A stretch of 64,000 nucleotides of DNA from Clostridiaceae bacterium OM02-2AC (GCA_003481775.1 QULU01000023.1:1-64000); one strand, 5' to 3'; shown: positions 1 to 8,906, counted from the first letter of the stretch. Numbers and translations are program-made. The notes: generated by a model not told the origin, from the letters alone.

Positions 1-62
1 GCAGTAACGACAGTTGCAAGAGCTAAGAAGCCCGTACACAATCGTTTTAACATCTTTTTCAT
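1..62 (-). CDS. Secreted protein, N-terminal signal peptide only (cut by window edge)
   Basis: An ATG at 62 follows a GAAAGGAG ribosome-binding site with good spacing and opens a frame with a lysine-rich start and a hydrophobic Leu/Ala/Val core, a typical signal peptide of about 21 visible residues. The rest lies outside the window. From memory, Tn1549-like elements often carry a thioester/Cna-B surface protein near the relaxase, which is my best guess, but too little is visible to assign the family. Confidence 0.5.
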   Translation of the reverse strand, partial: MKKMLKRLCTGFLALATVVT

Positions 63-90
63 AAAATCTAATGCTCCTTTCATTTTGGGT

Positions 91-120
91 ATAAAAATAG
101 ACGCTCATTTCTGAACGTCT
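91..120 (-). terminator. Weak intrinsic terminator upstream of the secreted-protein gene
   Basis: Read leftward, an 8-bp stem (AGACGTTC with GAGCGTCT, one G-T pair) is followed by TATTTTTAT. It would stop leftward transcription coming from the relaxase fragment before the gene at 1-62. Confidence 0.5.
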
Positions 121-143
121 ACATTATTGAAAGGCTTGTCCTC

Positions 144-470
144 TCACACATATTCTATTTTAATAGGTACAACAGTTGCCTTTCTCCTTGTATTTTCGTT
201 GTTTTCATCACTTGCGTTATCTACAACCTCCATGTGGTGGGGAAGAAATCTCTAATAGATATTCCACATTGGCCCGAACATTATGAAGTTCTTTCATATC
301 ATTTTTGGCCTGCTTATAGGCAGAATAGGCTTTCCGTTTTTGTTCCAGAAGATCGGTGTATTCCTCTCGGAGAGATTTGACAGAGGGGAGCTTTTTGATT
401 CCCAGTTCGTCAAAATGATTCTTCGCTGTCTGGTGCAGTAAGATTTCCGCCTCATGTGCAACACGGAATT
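144..470 (-). pseudogene. Decayed duplicate of the relaxase 3' end
   Basis: Positions 236-470 match the last part of the intact relaxase gene (about 4357-4594) base for base apart from scattered changes, in the same orientation. The 5' portion is absent: similarity stops abruptly at 470/471. After the shared SSPP codons the copy runs to a different tail. In the relaxase frame it ends HGGCR-stop, while another frame opens a 29-codon stretch (144-233) ending PIKIEYV-stop, which looks like an original tail now out of frame. It is therefore a 5'-truncated, probably frameshifted remnant. With the intact copy it brackets the thiamine cargo. Confidence 0.75.
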
Positions 471-631
471 AAAAGGCTGAGCGCCAGCGGAAAAGATACC
501 TCCTGTCTACGCATTTAGGGCGTTAAAAGTCCACGGAAATCAAGGGTTTTTCCGCATGGCCGGCAGGCAGGTGGATAAAGTTATCCTGTTCCCCGCAAAA
601 CGGGGTTCTAAATGCGGGAAAAAGGACAAAA
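471..631. other. Non-coding junction between relaxase remnant and thiamine cargo
   Basis: No credible ORF is seen. The only structure is a small inverted repeat, CCCCGCAAAACGGGG, near 590-606. It is probably the edge of the DNA that arrived with the thiamine operon. Confidence 0.4.
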
Positions 632-683
632 AAGAAGCGCCAGATGCAGAGGCTTTGATACCTCTGCGCCCGGCGCTTTTTCA
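628..683 (-). terminator. Intrinsic terminator of the thiamine operon
   Basis: A long stem (AAGCGCC with GGCGCTT, then an inner GCAGAGG with CCTCTGC) is flanked by T-runs in both directions. It begins directly at the NUDIX stop codon and ends the leftward thiamine operon. It could act bidirectionally. Confidence 0.85.
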
Positions 684-1166
684 GCCTATTAGCTGATCTA
701 CATAGGTAATTAGAGGGTGCAGATGTTTCAGGCGAAACATCTCAAATAACTTATCTGGATTTACCCATTGAACATCCACAACTTCTGTTTCCTGTAAACG
801 CATTTCTTCAATCTTTATATCCTTATGAAATAGCCAAACATCGTAAAAATCCTGCACATTTTCCCGTCTGCTCTGATAAATCAATTTTTCACTTCCGGGA
901 GTAAGCAGTATTCCTAATTCTTCTTTTACCTCTCGGATTGCTCCTTGTAAACTGGTTTCCCCGGAAAGTACAGAACCACCCGTACATTCCCAATAAAGAG
1001 GGTATTGCTTTTTCGGATGCCGCTGTGATAAAAGATACTGCCCCTGCTGGTTGACGATCCATACACTCACAGATAAATGATACAGCCCTTTGGGTATGAT
1101 TTCTCCACGGCACACTGTTATTCCAGACTTTTCCCGTTTTGCATTATATAAATCCCATTTTTCCAT
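681..1166 (-). CDS. NUDIX hydrolase
   Basis: The protein is about 161 residues with a clear NUDIX box (pattern G-x5-E-x7-RE-x-x-EE-x-G) in the segment GGSVLSGET...REVKEELGI. NUDIX enzymes cleave nucleoside diphosphate-linked compounds. It is the last gene of the TPP-riboswitch operon, and its start overlaps the HAD stop. Two in-frame ATGs are available at 1172 and 1166; the second is better spaced from AAAGAGG. In thiamine operons such enzymes are thought to hydrolyse thiamine or HMP pyrophosphates or damaged cofactors. The substrate here is inferred from context only. Confidence 0.85.
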   Translation of the reverse strand: MEKWDLYNAKREKSGITVCRGEIIPKGLYHLSVSVWIVNQQGQYLLSQRHPKKQYPLYWECTGGSVLSGETSLQGAIREVKEELGILLTPGSEKLIYQSRRENVQDFYDVWLFHKDIKIEEMRLQETEVVDVQWVNPDKLFEMFRLKHLHPLITYVDQLIG

Positions 1167-1168
1167 TT

Positions 1169-1825
1169 TCATACCTCTTTGTGTGGGATCGGTGCTTGCC
1201 GAAAATCAAGTAAGTAAATATCCGCAATCCTTTCTATTTCTGTACGCTGATCTGCGGAATACTTATCATAAATCCCGCCTGCTAACATACGGGCTGCCTT
1301 TGCGCTTTTAATTGCTGGAAGCACATCATCAAACACAATACAGTGTTCAGGTGCAACCCCTAATTTTCTTGCGGCCAATTCAAAGACATCCGAATATTCT
1401 TTTCCCCGCTGAACCTCATCTGTTGAACATAGAGCGTCAAATAATTCTAAAATAGAATTGTTCTTTAAGCATGGAATATAGAGCTTTTCCGGCAACCCCG
1501 TAGCAACTGCAAGTTTTATTCCATGTTCTTTTAAGCGCAGAAGATAATCAAGGGCATGGGGCAGCAGACCGACATGGTTACTGTATTCCTCGACCGCCAT
1601 ATTATTCCATTCCTCAATAATTCCCTCTACCGTTTCCTGCAATCCAAAAAGATCAATGGTATATTGTGCGGCTTCCTCAAAACTCCTTGCACATATTTCA
1701 GTTACATAATTTTCCGGGACAGGAAGATTTCTCTTTTTCAAAAACTGAATATCTATATGCTCCCATACATCCATTGAATCCAGAATTGTTCCATCTAAAT
1801 CAAAGATTGCCGCATTAAAATCCAT
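1169..1825 (-). CDS. HAD-family phosphatase in the thiamine operon
   Basis: 218 residues. The HAD motif I nucleophile stretch DLDGT is at residues 9-13, a motif II-like ATG follows near mid-protein and a late DD pair fits motif IV, with a helical cap between, as in beta-phosphoglucomutase-like HADs. It overlaps the thiE stop by 11 bases, so the two are co-translated. A plausible role is dephosphorylating thiamine monophosphate or a pyrimidine phosphate during salvage; this is inferred from the operon. Start ATG follows AAAGGAAAAG. Confidence 0.8.
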   Translation of the reverse strand: MDFNAAIFDLDGTILDSMDVWEHIDIQFLKKRNLPVPENYVTEICARSFEEAAQYTIDLFGLQETVEGIIEEWNNMAVEEYSNHVGLLPHALDYLLRLKEHGIKLAVATGLPEKLYIPCLKNNSILELFDALCSTDEVQRGKEYSDVFELAARKLGVAPEHCIVFDDVLPAIKSAKAARMLAGGIYDKYSADQRTEIERIADIYLLDFRQAPIPHKEV

Positions 1826-2456
1826 GTTTCTTTTCCTTTCTGCAAAATAAATCTTTCAGTTCCGCAGCAGCAGCTTTTATATCGGACTGCGCTATGATGG
1901 CAGATACAACAGCCAGCCCGTCAATTCCCATGGGCTTGAAACGCCCTGTATTTCCTTTATTGATACCGCCAATAACAACGATCGGCAAAGAAACGGCTGT
2001 GCGGATTTTCTGTAATTCCTCCATTGATACAGAATCAGCGTCGGTTTTAGTTCCAGTAGGGAACATTGCGCCAACTCCCAAATAATCTGCACCATCCTGT
2101 TGTGCCTGTATTGCTTCTGCAATGGAAGATGCAGATACTCCCAACAGCATATTTTCCCCAATTACTTTGCGGACGGCAGCCGCAGGTAAATCATGCTGTC
2201 CAATATGTACCCCCGTAGCCTGCACAGCCATTGCAATATCTATCCGGTCGTTTATGATAAGGGGAATATGGTATTTATCCGTAACCTGTTTCACGGCAAC
2301 AGCCTGATTGTAAAATTCTAATGAGGACAATTCTTTTTCTCGGAGTTGTATCATTGTGCAGCCTCCTAAAATTGCCTGTTCTACCGCTTCTGTCAGGCTA
2401 TCGCAGCTCATTAGTTGACGATCAGTAACAAGATAAAGTGTATAATCAAAGTTCAT
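1815..2456 (-). CDS. thiE: Thiamine-phosphate synthase ThiE
   Basis: 213 residues with the ThiE TIM-barrel pattern: an N-terminal [18 protein letters not shown] (pyrophosphate-contacting R and K), [38 protein letters not shown] and [10 protein letters not shown]. It couples HMP-pyrophosphate to the thiazole phosphate to give thiamine phosphate in the cytoplasm. It sits 11 bases after thiD and overlaps the HAD gene. No thiazole or pyrimidine de novo gene (thiC, thiG, thiH) is present, so the operon is for salvage. Confidence 0.95.
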   Translation of the reverse strand: MNFDYTLYLVTDRQLMSCDSLTEAVEQAILGGCTMIQLREKELSSLEFYNQAVAVKQVTDKYHIPLIINDRIDIAMAVQATGVHIGQHDLPAAAVRKVIGENMLLGVSASSIAEAIQAQQDGADYLGVGAMFPTGTKTDADSVSMEELQKIRTAVSLPIVVIGGINKGNTGRFKPMGIDGLAVVSAIIAQSDIKAAAAELKDLFCRKEKKHGF

Positions 2457-2467
2457 TTTGCACCTGC

Positions 2468-3271
2468 CTATTCTTTAGATAAACCATGCTGATACAATTC
2501 GTAGAAATGGTGCGTTGGGCCACAGCCTTTTCCAATCGCAAGAGAGTGTTCGATTGCCATTGTGACATAAGCCTTTGCAGATTCGACTGCAAGCGGAACA
2601 CTTTTTCCCTTTGCAAGCTGGGAAGCGATTGCAGAAGAAAAGGTACAGCCTGTCCCATGAGTATTTTTCGTATCAATGCGGGATGTTTCAAAATGGTAGA
2701 AATTTTCTCCATTAAATAGGACATCAACAGCATTTCCTATATGATGTCCACCCTTGACAACAATCGCCTTACAACCCATGGCATATATTTTTCTTGCGGC
2801 AGCCTCCATATCTGAAACTGTGGAAATCTGCATATCTGCTATTTTCTCTGCCTCTGGAATATTCGGAGTAAGTACATCGGCCAGTGGAATTACTGTGTCT
2901 ATCAAGGTGGAAACCGCCGTAGGATTCATCAATGGGCAGCCATTTTTGGCATACATAACCGGGTCGATTACGACATTTTGGGGCTTATATTGTAATAGTT
3001 TCTTTGCCACCGCTTTCATACATTCTGGTGTAGAAAGCATACCGATTTTTACTGCGTCCACTTCAATATCTTCAAATACGGCGTCAATCTGTTTTTCAAT
3101 CATATCCGGGGTAATATCTTGGATGTCGATAACACGGCTGGTGTTCTCTGCAACAACAGAAACAATAACACTCATTCCAAATACACCGTGAGCAGAAAAA
3201 GTTTTCAAATCAGCCTGAATACCTGCACCTCCGCTGCAATCTGATCCGGCAATGGACAATACTTTTTTCAT
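2468..3271 (-). CDS. thiD: HMP / HMP-phosphate kinase ThiD
   Basis: About 267 residues of the PfkB-like ribokinase fold: N-terminal [20 protein letters not shown], then the anion-hole and catalytic motif [14 protein letters not shown] near the C-terminus. It phosphorylates the thiamine pyrimidine twice. The chosen ATG (3271) overlaps the tenA stop as ATGA and follows GAGGAAAATG; an in-frame start further upstream would lie inside tenA. Together with TenA this recycles pyrimidine from degraded thiamine. Confidence 0.95.
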   Translation of the reverse strand: MKKVLSIAGSDCSGGAGIQADLKTFSAHGVFGMSVIVSVVAENTSRVIDIQDITPDMIEKQIDAVFEDIEVDAVKIGMLSTPECMKAVAKKLLQYKPQNVVIDPVMYAKNGCPLMNPTAVSTLIDTVIPLADVLTPNIPEAEKIADMQISTVSDMEAAARKIYAMGCKAIVVKGGHHIGNAVDVLFNGENFYHFETSRIDTKNTHGTGCTFSSAIASQLAKGKSVPLAVESAKAYVTMAIEHSLAIGKGCGPTHHFYELYQHGLSKE

Positions 3272-3942
3272 TTTGCATTTTCCTCCATTCTCTCGTTCCG
3301 ATAGGCCATCTTCCAAAAAGCAAGCTCTAACAAACTTGCTTTTTCAAAAATATCAGCCAGATACTTTTTATTTGCTACTGATAACCCGGCACATTTATGC
3401 TCTGCAAAAGCAGACCATTCTTTGCAGCTTTCTGCATATTGTTCATCCGCATAATCTTTGATAAAGTCCCAATATCTTGATTCTCTGCTTGTGGGGACAG
3501 ACGCCAGTTTGCGGAATATATAGCTGTAACTTAACATACAGGGAAGAACCGCCATTAAAATTTCTTCATTCTTTCCATGTGACGCAATCTCAAACATGAA
3601 ATCAATGTAATTTTGATTTTCAGGCAGAGGAGCGATCAGTTCAATATCATTATCCGTCATGCAAAATTGCTTTAGATAATCCAGACGCACTTCTGATTCC
3701 GTATCATTTACAAAATTCAGCATGGAATAGTAAAGCTGAATTTCTCTTAATGTATCAGCATGAAAAATTGCCTTGCCGTATATACGGGCATAGTTTTTCA
3801 GATAGATACTATCCTGAATCATATATCTCTTGAACTTTTCAAGAGGTAGCTTTCCAGTTTGCACTTCCTGCACAAATGGGGTAGCTGCACATTCTTCCCA
3901 AATGGGGATGTTGCGGGTTAAAATGTCTTTCATAAATGCCAT
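3268..3942 (-). CDS. tenA: TenA-family thiaminase II / aminopyrimidine aminohydrolase
   Basis: 224 residues. The family pattern is clear: the N-terminal IPIWEECAATPFVQ segment, YMIQDSIYLKNYARIYG, a cysteine in LPCMLSYSYI near residue 140 that fits the catalytic Cys, and an ELAFWKMAY segment carrying the C-terminal Glu. TenA converts degraded thiamine fragments to HMP. It is first in the operon, directly behind the tandem TPP riboswitches, with a strong TAGGAGG site before its ATG. Confidence 0.93.
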   Translation of the reverse strand: MAFMKDILTRNIPIWEECAATPFVQEVQTGKLPLEKFKRYMIQDSIYLKNYARIYGKAIFHADTLREIQLYYSMLNFVNDTESEVRLDYLKQFCMTDNDIELIAPLPENQNYIDFMFEIASHGKNEEILMAVLPCMLSYSYIFRKLASVPTSRESRYWDFIKDYADEQYAESCKEWSAFAEHKCAGLSVANKKYLADIFEKASLLELAFWKMAYRNERMEENAK

Positions 3943-3969
3943 GTTTGTTCCTCCTAAAATAAAAAAATA

Positions 3970-3994
3970 GAGCCTCTAAAACAATTAGAAGCTC
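3970..3994 (-). terminator. Terminator of the gene-proximal TPP riboswitch
   Basis: Leftward transcript: a 10-bp stem (GAGCTTCTAA with TTAGAGGCTC, one wobble) followed by TATTTTTTT. It lies between the second riboswitch and tenA, the usual place for a TPP-controlled attenuator. Confidence 0.85.
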
Positions 3995-4023
3995 TTTCAG
4001 ACGCAATACGAGCGTAAGAAATT

Positions 4024-4101
4024 GCTTCCCTACGCCGTTATTAGCCGACAGGTCCAGAGGTCAGGTCTTACCTTTTTCAACTTGTTCAGTTCCCTCGCAA
4101 A
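4024..4101 (-). promoter_or_regulatory. TPP riboswitch 2 (gene-proximal, divergent)
   Basis: Leftward RNA shows the THI-box order: GAGGGAACT, then GTTGAAAAAGG, then GACCTCTGGACCTG and CGGCTAATAACGGCGTAGGGA. The core deviates from the usual CUUUGAACCUG (here CUCUGGACCUG) and CUGAGA (here GUUGAAA), so ligand affinity may differ from riboswitch 1. A terminator follows at once. Confidence 0.8.
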
Positions 4102-4129
4102 CACATATCATATCTTATTCAATTAAAAA

Positions 4130-4155
4130 GGACATTCCCAAAACAGAGAATGTCC
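4130..4155 (-). terminator. Terminator of the promoter-proximal TPP riboswitch
   Basis: Perfect 8-bp stem GGACATTC / GAATGTCC followed by TTTTT, between the two riboswitches. Each aptamer thus has its own attenuator. Confidence 0.88.
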
Positions 4156-4180
4156 AAAAAATACGAATCTGTATTCTTTA

Positions 4181-4260
4181 GCTCCCTGCGTTGGTATTAG
4201 CCAACAGGTTCAAAGGGTCAGGTTTTAACCTTCTCAACTACAAGGTAGTCCCCCTGCTTG
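4181..4260 (-). promoter_or_regulatory. TPP riboswitch 1 (promoter-proximal)
   Basis: Leftward RNA: CAGGGGGACT, GTTGAGAAGG, GACCCTTTGAACCTG and TTGGCTAATACCAACGCAGGGA, a near-consensus THI element with pairing P1 ends AGGGGG/CAGGGA. High TPP should favour the terminator at 4130-4155 and shut off tenA-thiD-thiE and the two downstream genes. Confidence 0.92.
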
Positions 4261-4322
4261 AGTATTATTATAGTTAAGAAGTCCCGGAAAGTCAAGGTCT
4301 ATAGAATTCAAGTTAGCAAACC

Positions 4323-5741
4323 TTATTGACGGGATTTTTCTGTGCTGCGCTGCGGTTGTGGTGGGGAAGAAATCTCTAATAGGTATTCCACATTGGCCCG
4401 AACATTATGAAGTTCTTTCATATCATTTTTGGCCTGCTTATAGGCAGAATAGGCTTTCCGTTTTTGTTCCAGAAGATCGGTGTATTCCTCCCGGAGAGAT
4501 TTGACAGAGGGGAGCTTTTTGATTCCCAGCTCGTCAAAATGATTCTTTGCCGCCTGGTGCAGCAGAATTTCAGCTTCATGTTCTGTTCGGAATTTTTTGC
4601 TGTACCCGGCTTTGCGATATTCTACATAGACAGCCCGCGTTTTCGCATAGTTTACGATCTGTTTTTGCAGCTCGGCATTGGCGTTCATTTTTGACTCCAG
4701 ATCTTTGATCTGAACGGATAAGGTATTGAAATTAGTGGTAGTGGCGTTGGCTTTTTCCAGAAGATCCTCATAACCCATATCGCCATGTTCTTTTAAGTAG
4801 AGCACTGCCTGAGAAAGCTGCTTTAGATTGAACACTTTTGCCCAGCGCTCATAACCAGGGCCCTTGCCGGAACGGATTGCAGCTTCAATATCAACCAGCA
4901 ATCCAACTTTGGAAACCGTTTTTTTAGAAAAGGCATGGCGGGGTTTTACTGTCCGTGTACCGGCAATCCGTTCTTTGATGGCCTGTTCTGTATAATCGCC
5001 TTTGAGCGTATCGCATCGGGTATAATTTTCTTGTCCCGGAACTCGGAACCGAAGATGTTTTCTTTCACGGTTGACTTCCAGCCCAGCAGTTTCCAGCTTC
5101 TGTAGAAGTTCCTCAAAATCTTTTGGCTTTTCCTCTAATGCAGCATCAATAGCAATGCGTATCTGCTCCTGAAAGGAAGGCTGCTTTTTATTTCCCAGCC
5201 ATGTGCCATAATGCTCCCGGCTGGGTTTCGGATTTTCTACAATCGAAAGTCCATGCTCCAAACACAGCTTGTCATTCATTCGCCGGATTGCCCAGGTAGA
5301 GCCCCAGAAGTTGCGAAATTTTTTCTGACAGTCCAGTGTAGTAGAGTTGATAATGATGTGATTATGGACATGGTGCTTATCCACATGGGTGCAGACAACA
5401 AAGGCATGGTTTCCTTTTGTGAGCTTCAGTGCCAGCTCCCTGCCGATCTGATTAGCTTCTTCTGGCGTAACTTCGCCGGGCTTAAATGCCTGACGGAGAT
5501 GGTAGGCGATCACATCATCTGCACCCTGATTTCTGCCGGTCAGATTTGCATACTGTCGTTTGGACAGAAGAAACTCTGCATCAGCAAGCCGGGTATCACA
5601 CTCATAGCCATAAATGAATTTTCCAAAATCGGTTTTCTGCGGATTTTCTACATAATCAATAATATCTGAGATCGCAGTAGAGATATTCCGACCTTTTCCT
5701 ACATGCAGAGGCATCAGTCTTGTGGTCGCTATTTTCGTCAC
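4323..5741 (-). CDS. MOBP-type conjugative relaxase
   Basis: 472 residues. The N-terminal relaxase domain has the metal-binding three-histidine motif HVDKHHVHNHIIIN near residue 125, the hallmark of the Relaxase/MobA (PF03432) family used by Tn1549-like elements. It nicks oriT and pilots the strand to VirD4. The C-terminal third is helical and charged. The last residues (PQPQRSTEKSRQ) differ from the tail of the truncated copy at 144-470, so the 3' end was altered when the thiamine cargo arrived. It is preceded by a terminator and lies downstream of mobC. Confidence 0.92.
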   Translation of the reverse strand: MTKIATTRLMPLHVGKGRNISTAISDIIDYVENPQKTDFGKFIYGYECDTRLADAEFLLSKRQYANLTGRNQGADDVIAYHLRQAFKPGEVTPEEANQIGRELALKLTKGNHAFVVCTHVDKHHVHNHIIINSTTLDCQKKFRNFWGSTWAIRRMNDKLCLEHGLSIVENPKPSREHYGTWLGNKKQPSFQEQIRIAIDAALEEKPKDFEELLQKLETAGLEVNRERKHLRFRVPGQENYTRCDTLKGDYTEQAIKERIAGTRTVKPRHAFSKKTVSKVGLLVDIEAAIRSGKGPGYERWAKVFNLKQLSQAVLYLKEHGDMGYEDLLEKANATTTNFNTLSVQIKDLESKMNANAELQKQIVNYAKTRAVYVEYRKAGYSKKFRTEHEAEILLHQAAKNHFDELGIKKLPSVKSLREEYTDLLEQKRKAYSAYKQAKNDMKELHNVRANVEYLLEISSPPQPQRSTEKSRQ

Positions 5742-5788
5742 CTCCTTAACTTAATTCCAATCAGAGAAGTTATAATTGCAGAAAAAGA

Positions 5789-5818
5789 GCGGGGCTGCCT
5801 ATGCGCCCCGCCAAATCT
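5789..5818 (-). terminator. Terminator between the CD1845-type gene and relaxase
   Basis: GC-rich stem GCGGGGC / GCCCCGC followed by TCTTTTTC on the leftward transcript, 3 bases after the stop of the upstream gene. Confidence 0.85.
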
Positions 5819-5820
5819 GC

Positions 5821-6111
5821 TTAACCAAATATAAAATCCTTTAAGGCACTGTTTGCCCCGCCAATGATCCCTACCAGCCATGCAGCCGCCAGAGGCAGAC
5901 CGTATGGACTGATAAGAAAGGCGATCATAAGCCAGGCAAGACCCGGCAAAAATCCTGCGACAAAGAACAGCACCAATGCTGCCAAAAAGATGATCCCGGA
6001 AAGAATCCCAAGTACCGCACCGGAAAGGACCACCAAAAATTTACATACCAGATAAAGAATCCCCGTAACCAGCATAAAGGGAAGTGCCAGTAATTTACCT
6101 ATCAAACGCAT
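5821..6111 (-). CDS. Small multi-spanning membrane protein, CD1845-like
   Basis: 96 residues, almost entirely hydrophobic, with about three membrane segments. It resembles the short CD1845-type proteins beside mobC and relaxase in CTn elements. Role unknown; its constant position suggests a part in transfer. A small hairpin (AAGGGCA/TGCCCTT) lies in its leader just ahead of an AAGGAGG site. Confidence 0.75.
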   Translation of the reverse strand: MRLIGKLLALPFMLVTGILYLVCKFLVVLSGAVLGILSGIIFLAALVLFFVAGFLPGLAWLMIAFLISPYGLPLAAAWLVGIIGGANSALKDFIFG

Positions 6112-6196
6112 ACGCTTTGCCTCCTTTCAGAAGGGCATCTGCCCTTATAAAAATTTTACCGTGACGGCAAAAAGAAAGCAACGGCTTTCCGGCTGT

Positions 6197-6541
6197 TTAT
6201 GAAATGTTTGCAAATCCCCGGATCAGTTTGTCCATGCCATCCCAAAGGCTGTCCAGACGGGTGCGGATGTCATCTATATCTGCGGCATAAATATTGCCGG
6301 TCTCATTGGCCCGTCTGGTATATTGGTTTAAGTTATTGGAACAAATGCGGAGAAGCCGGATCATTTCCTGAATATCTCCCATATCAAGGTGAATGATGTA
6401 ACCGTCTACGGCCATCTTTCGCAGATATGCCGACAGGTTGGTAATGCCAAGTTCCGCCATGCGTTCTTTTACCAGTTCGGCCTCCGGTTCGGACATGACA
6501 AATTCGACGCGGACGGATTTTTTGTTATGCCCGCCCTTCAT
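6197..6541 (-). CDS. mobC: MobC-type relaxosome accessory protein
   Basis: 114 residues with a ribbon-helix-helix-like N-terminus (VRVEFVMSEPEAELVKERMAELG, then NLSAYLRKMAVDGY) and the MobC family C-terminus (LLRICSNNLNQYTRRANETGNIY). MobC proteins bind oriT and help the relaxase open DNA. Its start overlaps the stop of the upstream gene (6538). Confidence 0.9.
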   Translation of the reverse strand: MKGGHNKKSVRVEFVMSEPEAELVKERMAELGITNLSAYLRKMAVDGYIIHLDMGDIQEMIRLLRICSNNLNQYTRRANETGNIYAADIDDIRTRLDSLWDGMDKLIRGFANIS

Positions 6542-7236
6542 CGTTCCAACCCTCTTTTATGAGATGAGACCTCCTGTGTTGAAACCACCGTCTTTGCTCT
6601 TTTGAGTTTTTCCCGCAAGGTGGTCTTTTCCAGCTTATCAAGATATTCCTCCAGATTTCCGGCTGTCGCATGATAGCTGCGTTTGAAGCGTTCCCGTTTT
6701 AGAATCATCATCAGCTCCGGCTCATTTTCCGGCAGATAAGTCATTGTTTTAGGGACTCCATGCTCTGGCATAAACCGGTTCATAAGCTGTCTCCGTTCCT
6801 GATAGGGAATCGTGATAACATTTCCATCCGCAAATGCAACGGCTACATTTCCGATTGGACAGGTCAGCTTTTTCATCCGTTCCACATGTTCTCTATAATT
6901 TAGCGGATAGAGATTGCCAAATATTTTTCCGTCCCTGACTTCTTTCAAAGAGATGGCATAAGCCAAAACGGGATCATTTGTCTGTTCCTGGTAAAACCGC
7001 CACACTTTATTTTCATGGCTTCCATCCAGATAAACTTCCCGTTCGCGCAGGGTATAGGTTCCGCAAGGGCGTGACATCCAAAGAAGCTGTTTATCCTCTG
7101 AACGGTCTGACACAGCCAGTTTTGAAATCAGTTCCTTATCCAGGTCAAAGTCCTCTTTATAATGTTGGGTATGAAGATCTACGATACGGGAAAGAGCACC
7201 CAAAAGATCTACATCCTCAAATCTTACCCCGGCCAT
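6538..7236 (-). CDS. Conserved ICE accessory protein, unknown function
   Basis: 232 residues, no signal peptide or membrane segment, a lysine/arginine-rich C-terminus (TTLREKLKRAKT...KRGLER). It overlaps both neighbours by 1-4 bases, so it is translated with mobC. I do not recognise a catalytic motif. Confidence 0.7.
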   Translation of the reverse strand: MAGVRFEDVDLLGALSRIVDLHTQHYKEDFDLDKELISKLAVSDRSEDKQLLWMSRPCGTYTLREREVYLDGSHENKVWRFYQEQTNDPVLAYAISLKEVRDGKIFGNLYPLNYREHVERMKKLTCPIGNVAVAFADGNVITIPYQERRQLMNRFMPEHGVPKTMTYLPENEPELMMILKRERFKRSYHATAGNLEEYLDKLEKTTLREKLKRAKTVVSTQEVSSHKRGLER

Positions 7237-8156
7237 CAGCGTTCCCTTTCCGGCACAGGAGGGATCATCTGCCTTGCTTCATGCTCCGGTTTGTCTGCTT
7301 TCAAACGGTCCATCAAAGACGGCTTTGCTTCCGGCACCAGCTCCCGGATTTCTTCATCCGTCTGTCCGTCTGTCAGATCCGGGCGCACAGGAGGTTCGTT
7401 GTTCAGCCTGCCATCCAGCATATTGTAGTTCCCGGTTTGTCCTTCCTCATAAAGTTCCGCATTGCGAAGATAACTTTCCGGCGCCTGAAACGGCTGTCCG
7501 GCAAACAGGATTTCTCTTTGGGTGGTAAACTGTGCAAGGACCCCATTTTGCAGTCTCGCAAATTCTTCATACTGGCGCAAGGTAAGCCCTCGTTCCAACA
7601 TTTCCGTCTGGGTATGCGCCCAGCCTTCTCCATAAAGAAAATAATACATATCGGGCTGATCACAGACAAAACACAGGGAACCGTCCTGATTGTCATAGTA
7701 AGATGGCTGCATATCCTGGTAATGGCAACGTTCCTCACGCCCCAAATACACACGGTTGTCCGCACCCAGCATAGCGACCATACCCGCGTAATTACTATGG
7801 ACCGCAGAGCGGATTTCTACCAGCGGATCTGTTTGAGAAGGAATCTGTCGGCCCGGAATCTCGTTTTGTTTTTCCGCTGCATCATTTCTTGGTATTACTT
7901 CTTCATGGCTGCGCGCATCCAGTTCCGGTTGAGATGTTCCTTTCCGAACAGCGCCGGGTTCCGGTTCTTTTTCTTTCACATAGTATCGGACATTTGCTGT
8001 CGTATGCTCGTTGGCTTCCTTTGCATAGTTTTCAGCGTCGGCTTTGCTATCAAACTCCAACGGTTTTCCATTTTCCTTGCACCAGCTTTGTGCCGGTCCA
8101 AAAATAGAAGTGCTGCTTCGTACTGCCCATACACCATAGGTCCGTTTCCTTTCCAT
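7236..8156 (-). CDS. Conserved ICE accessory protein, possibly DUF4316-like
   Basis: 306 residues. The C-terminal YLRNAELYEEGQTGNYNMLDGRLNNEPP segment resembles DUF4316-type proteins of Clostridia ICEs; this is from memory and only suggestive. The N-terminal 60 residues contain a short module (FDSKADAENYAKEANE) like those used by LPD accessory proteins. No enzyme motif is seen. Confidence 0.6.
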   Translation of the reverse strand: MERKRTYGVWAVRSSTSIFGPAQSWCKENGKPLEFDSKADAENYAKEANEHTTANVRYYVKEKEPEPGAVRKGTSQPELDARSHEEVIPRNDAAEKQNEIPGRQIPSQTDPLVEIRSAVHSNYAGMVAMLGADNRVYLGREERCHYQDMQPSYYDNQDGSLCFVCDQPDMYYFLYGEGWAHTQTEMLERGLTLRQYEEFARLQNGVLAQFTTQREILFAGQPFQAPESYLRNAELYEEGQTGNYNMLDGRLNNEPPVRPDLTDGQTDEEIRELVPEAKPSLMDRLKADKPEHEARQMIPPVPERER

Positions 8157-8169
8157 TTCGCATCCCTCC

Positions 8170-8802
8170 TTATCGTTCCTGCTGTTTGGAAGTTTGTTGC
8201 TTTTTTACTGGGTCTGCCGGTTTTGTTGCCTTTAGCTGCTGACGGAGAGAATTCTTATGCTCCGGTTCGGAATCTGTGATGTTGACATATTCGCCAATGA
8301 TACAGAGCGCTTCTCCATAACTGCCGGAAACAAATACCCGATCAGACATTTCTTTTGCCTGTTCTTTCAAACCATGCTCCAGCAAAGTACGGGAAGCAAT
8401 ACCCAGCAGATTAAAAATGTTCCCATCTGCTCCGATCAGCGGACAATCCGGTTTATCTGCCAACGCTTCCGGTGTTTCTATAAATCCGCCTAAATAATTC
8501 GGCACAAAGTCCGACAGCCATGTGCCGCCATAGACTTCATGGGTCTGTAAACGCCACAGGGCAAGTTTTCCTATATCCAGTTTCACATCATCAAACGGGT
8601 AAAGCAGACAGGTCAGTTCGCCGTGCTGAAAAGCAGCCACATTCTCAAACTGACAGCCATCTTTCAATATGCCTGCTTTTGTCAGCATTTCATTGATCCC
8701 GTCCACCCACTCTGTCAGATCCCCGCCACAGCCCTGTAAAATCAGTCCTTCCTTATCCGGCATGCGGCGAAGGTCCTCCGCGGTAATCGTGTTGATATTC
8801 AA
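8170..8802 (-). CDS. Conserved ICE accessory protein, unknown function
   Basis: 210 residues, acidic and soluble, starting MNINTITAEDLRRMPDKEG and ending in a charged tail. It is co-directional with mobC. No known motif recognised. A typical ribosome-binding site (GGAGGCGAT) precedes its ATG. Confidence 0.65.
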   Translation of the reverse strand: MNINTITAEDLRRMPDKEGLILQGCGGDLTEWVDGINEMLTKAGILKDGCQFENVAAFQHGELTCLLYPFDDVKLDIGKLALWRLQTHEVYGGTWLSDFVPNYLGGFIETPEALADKPDCPLIGADGNIFNLLGIASRTLLEHGLKEQAKEMSDRVFVSGSYGEALCIIGEYVNITDSEPEHKNSLRQQLKATKPADPVKKQQTSKQQER

Positions 8803-8906
8803 AAAATCGCCTCCTATCGTTTTTGTTAAAATATATGTTTTGTCTGCAACTTAACCTCATTTCAAAGCACCGGAGTATTCTTATACAGCTCCCTTGAAAA
8901 CAGGTG

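Noticed and set aside
144..233. Independent 29-residue gene
   Set aside because: No ribosome site; more likely the out-of-frame original tail of the truncated relaxase copy.
6978..8279. 433-codon rightward open frame
   Set aside because: Antisense to three overlapping, well-supported leftward accessory genes; no family features.
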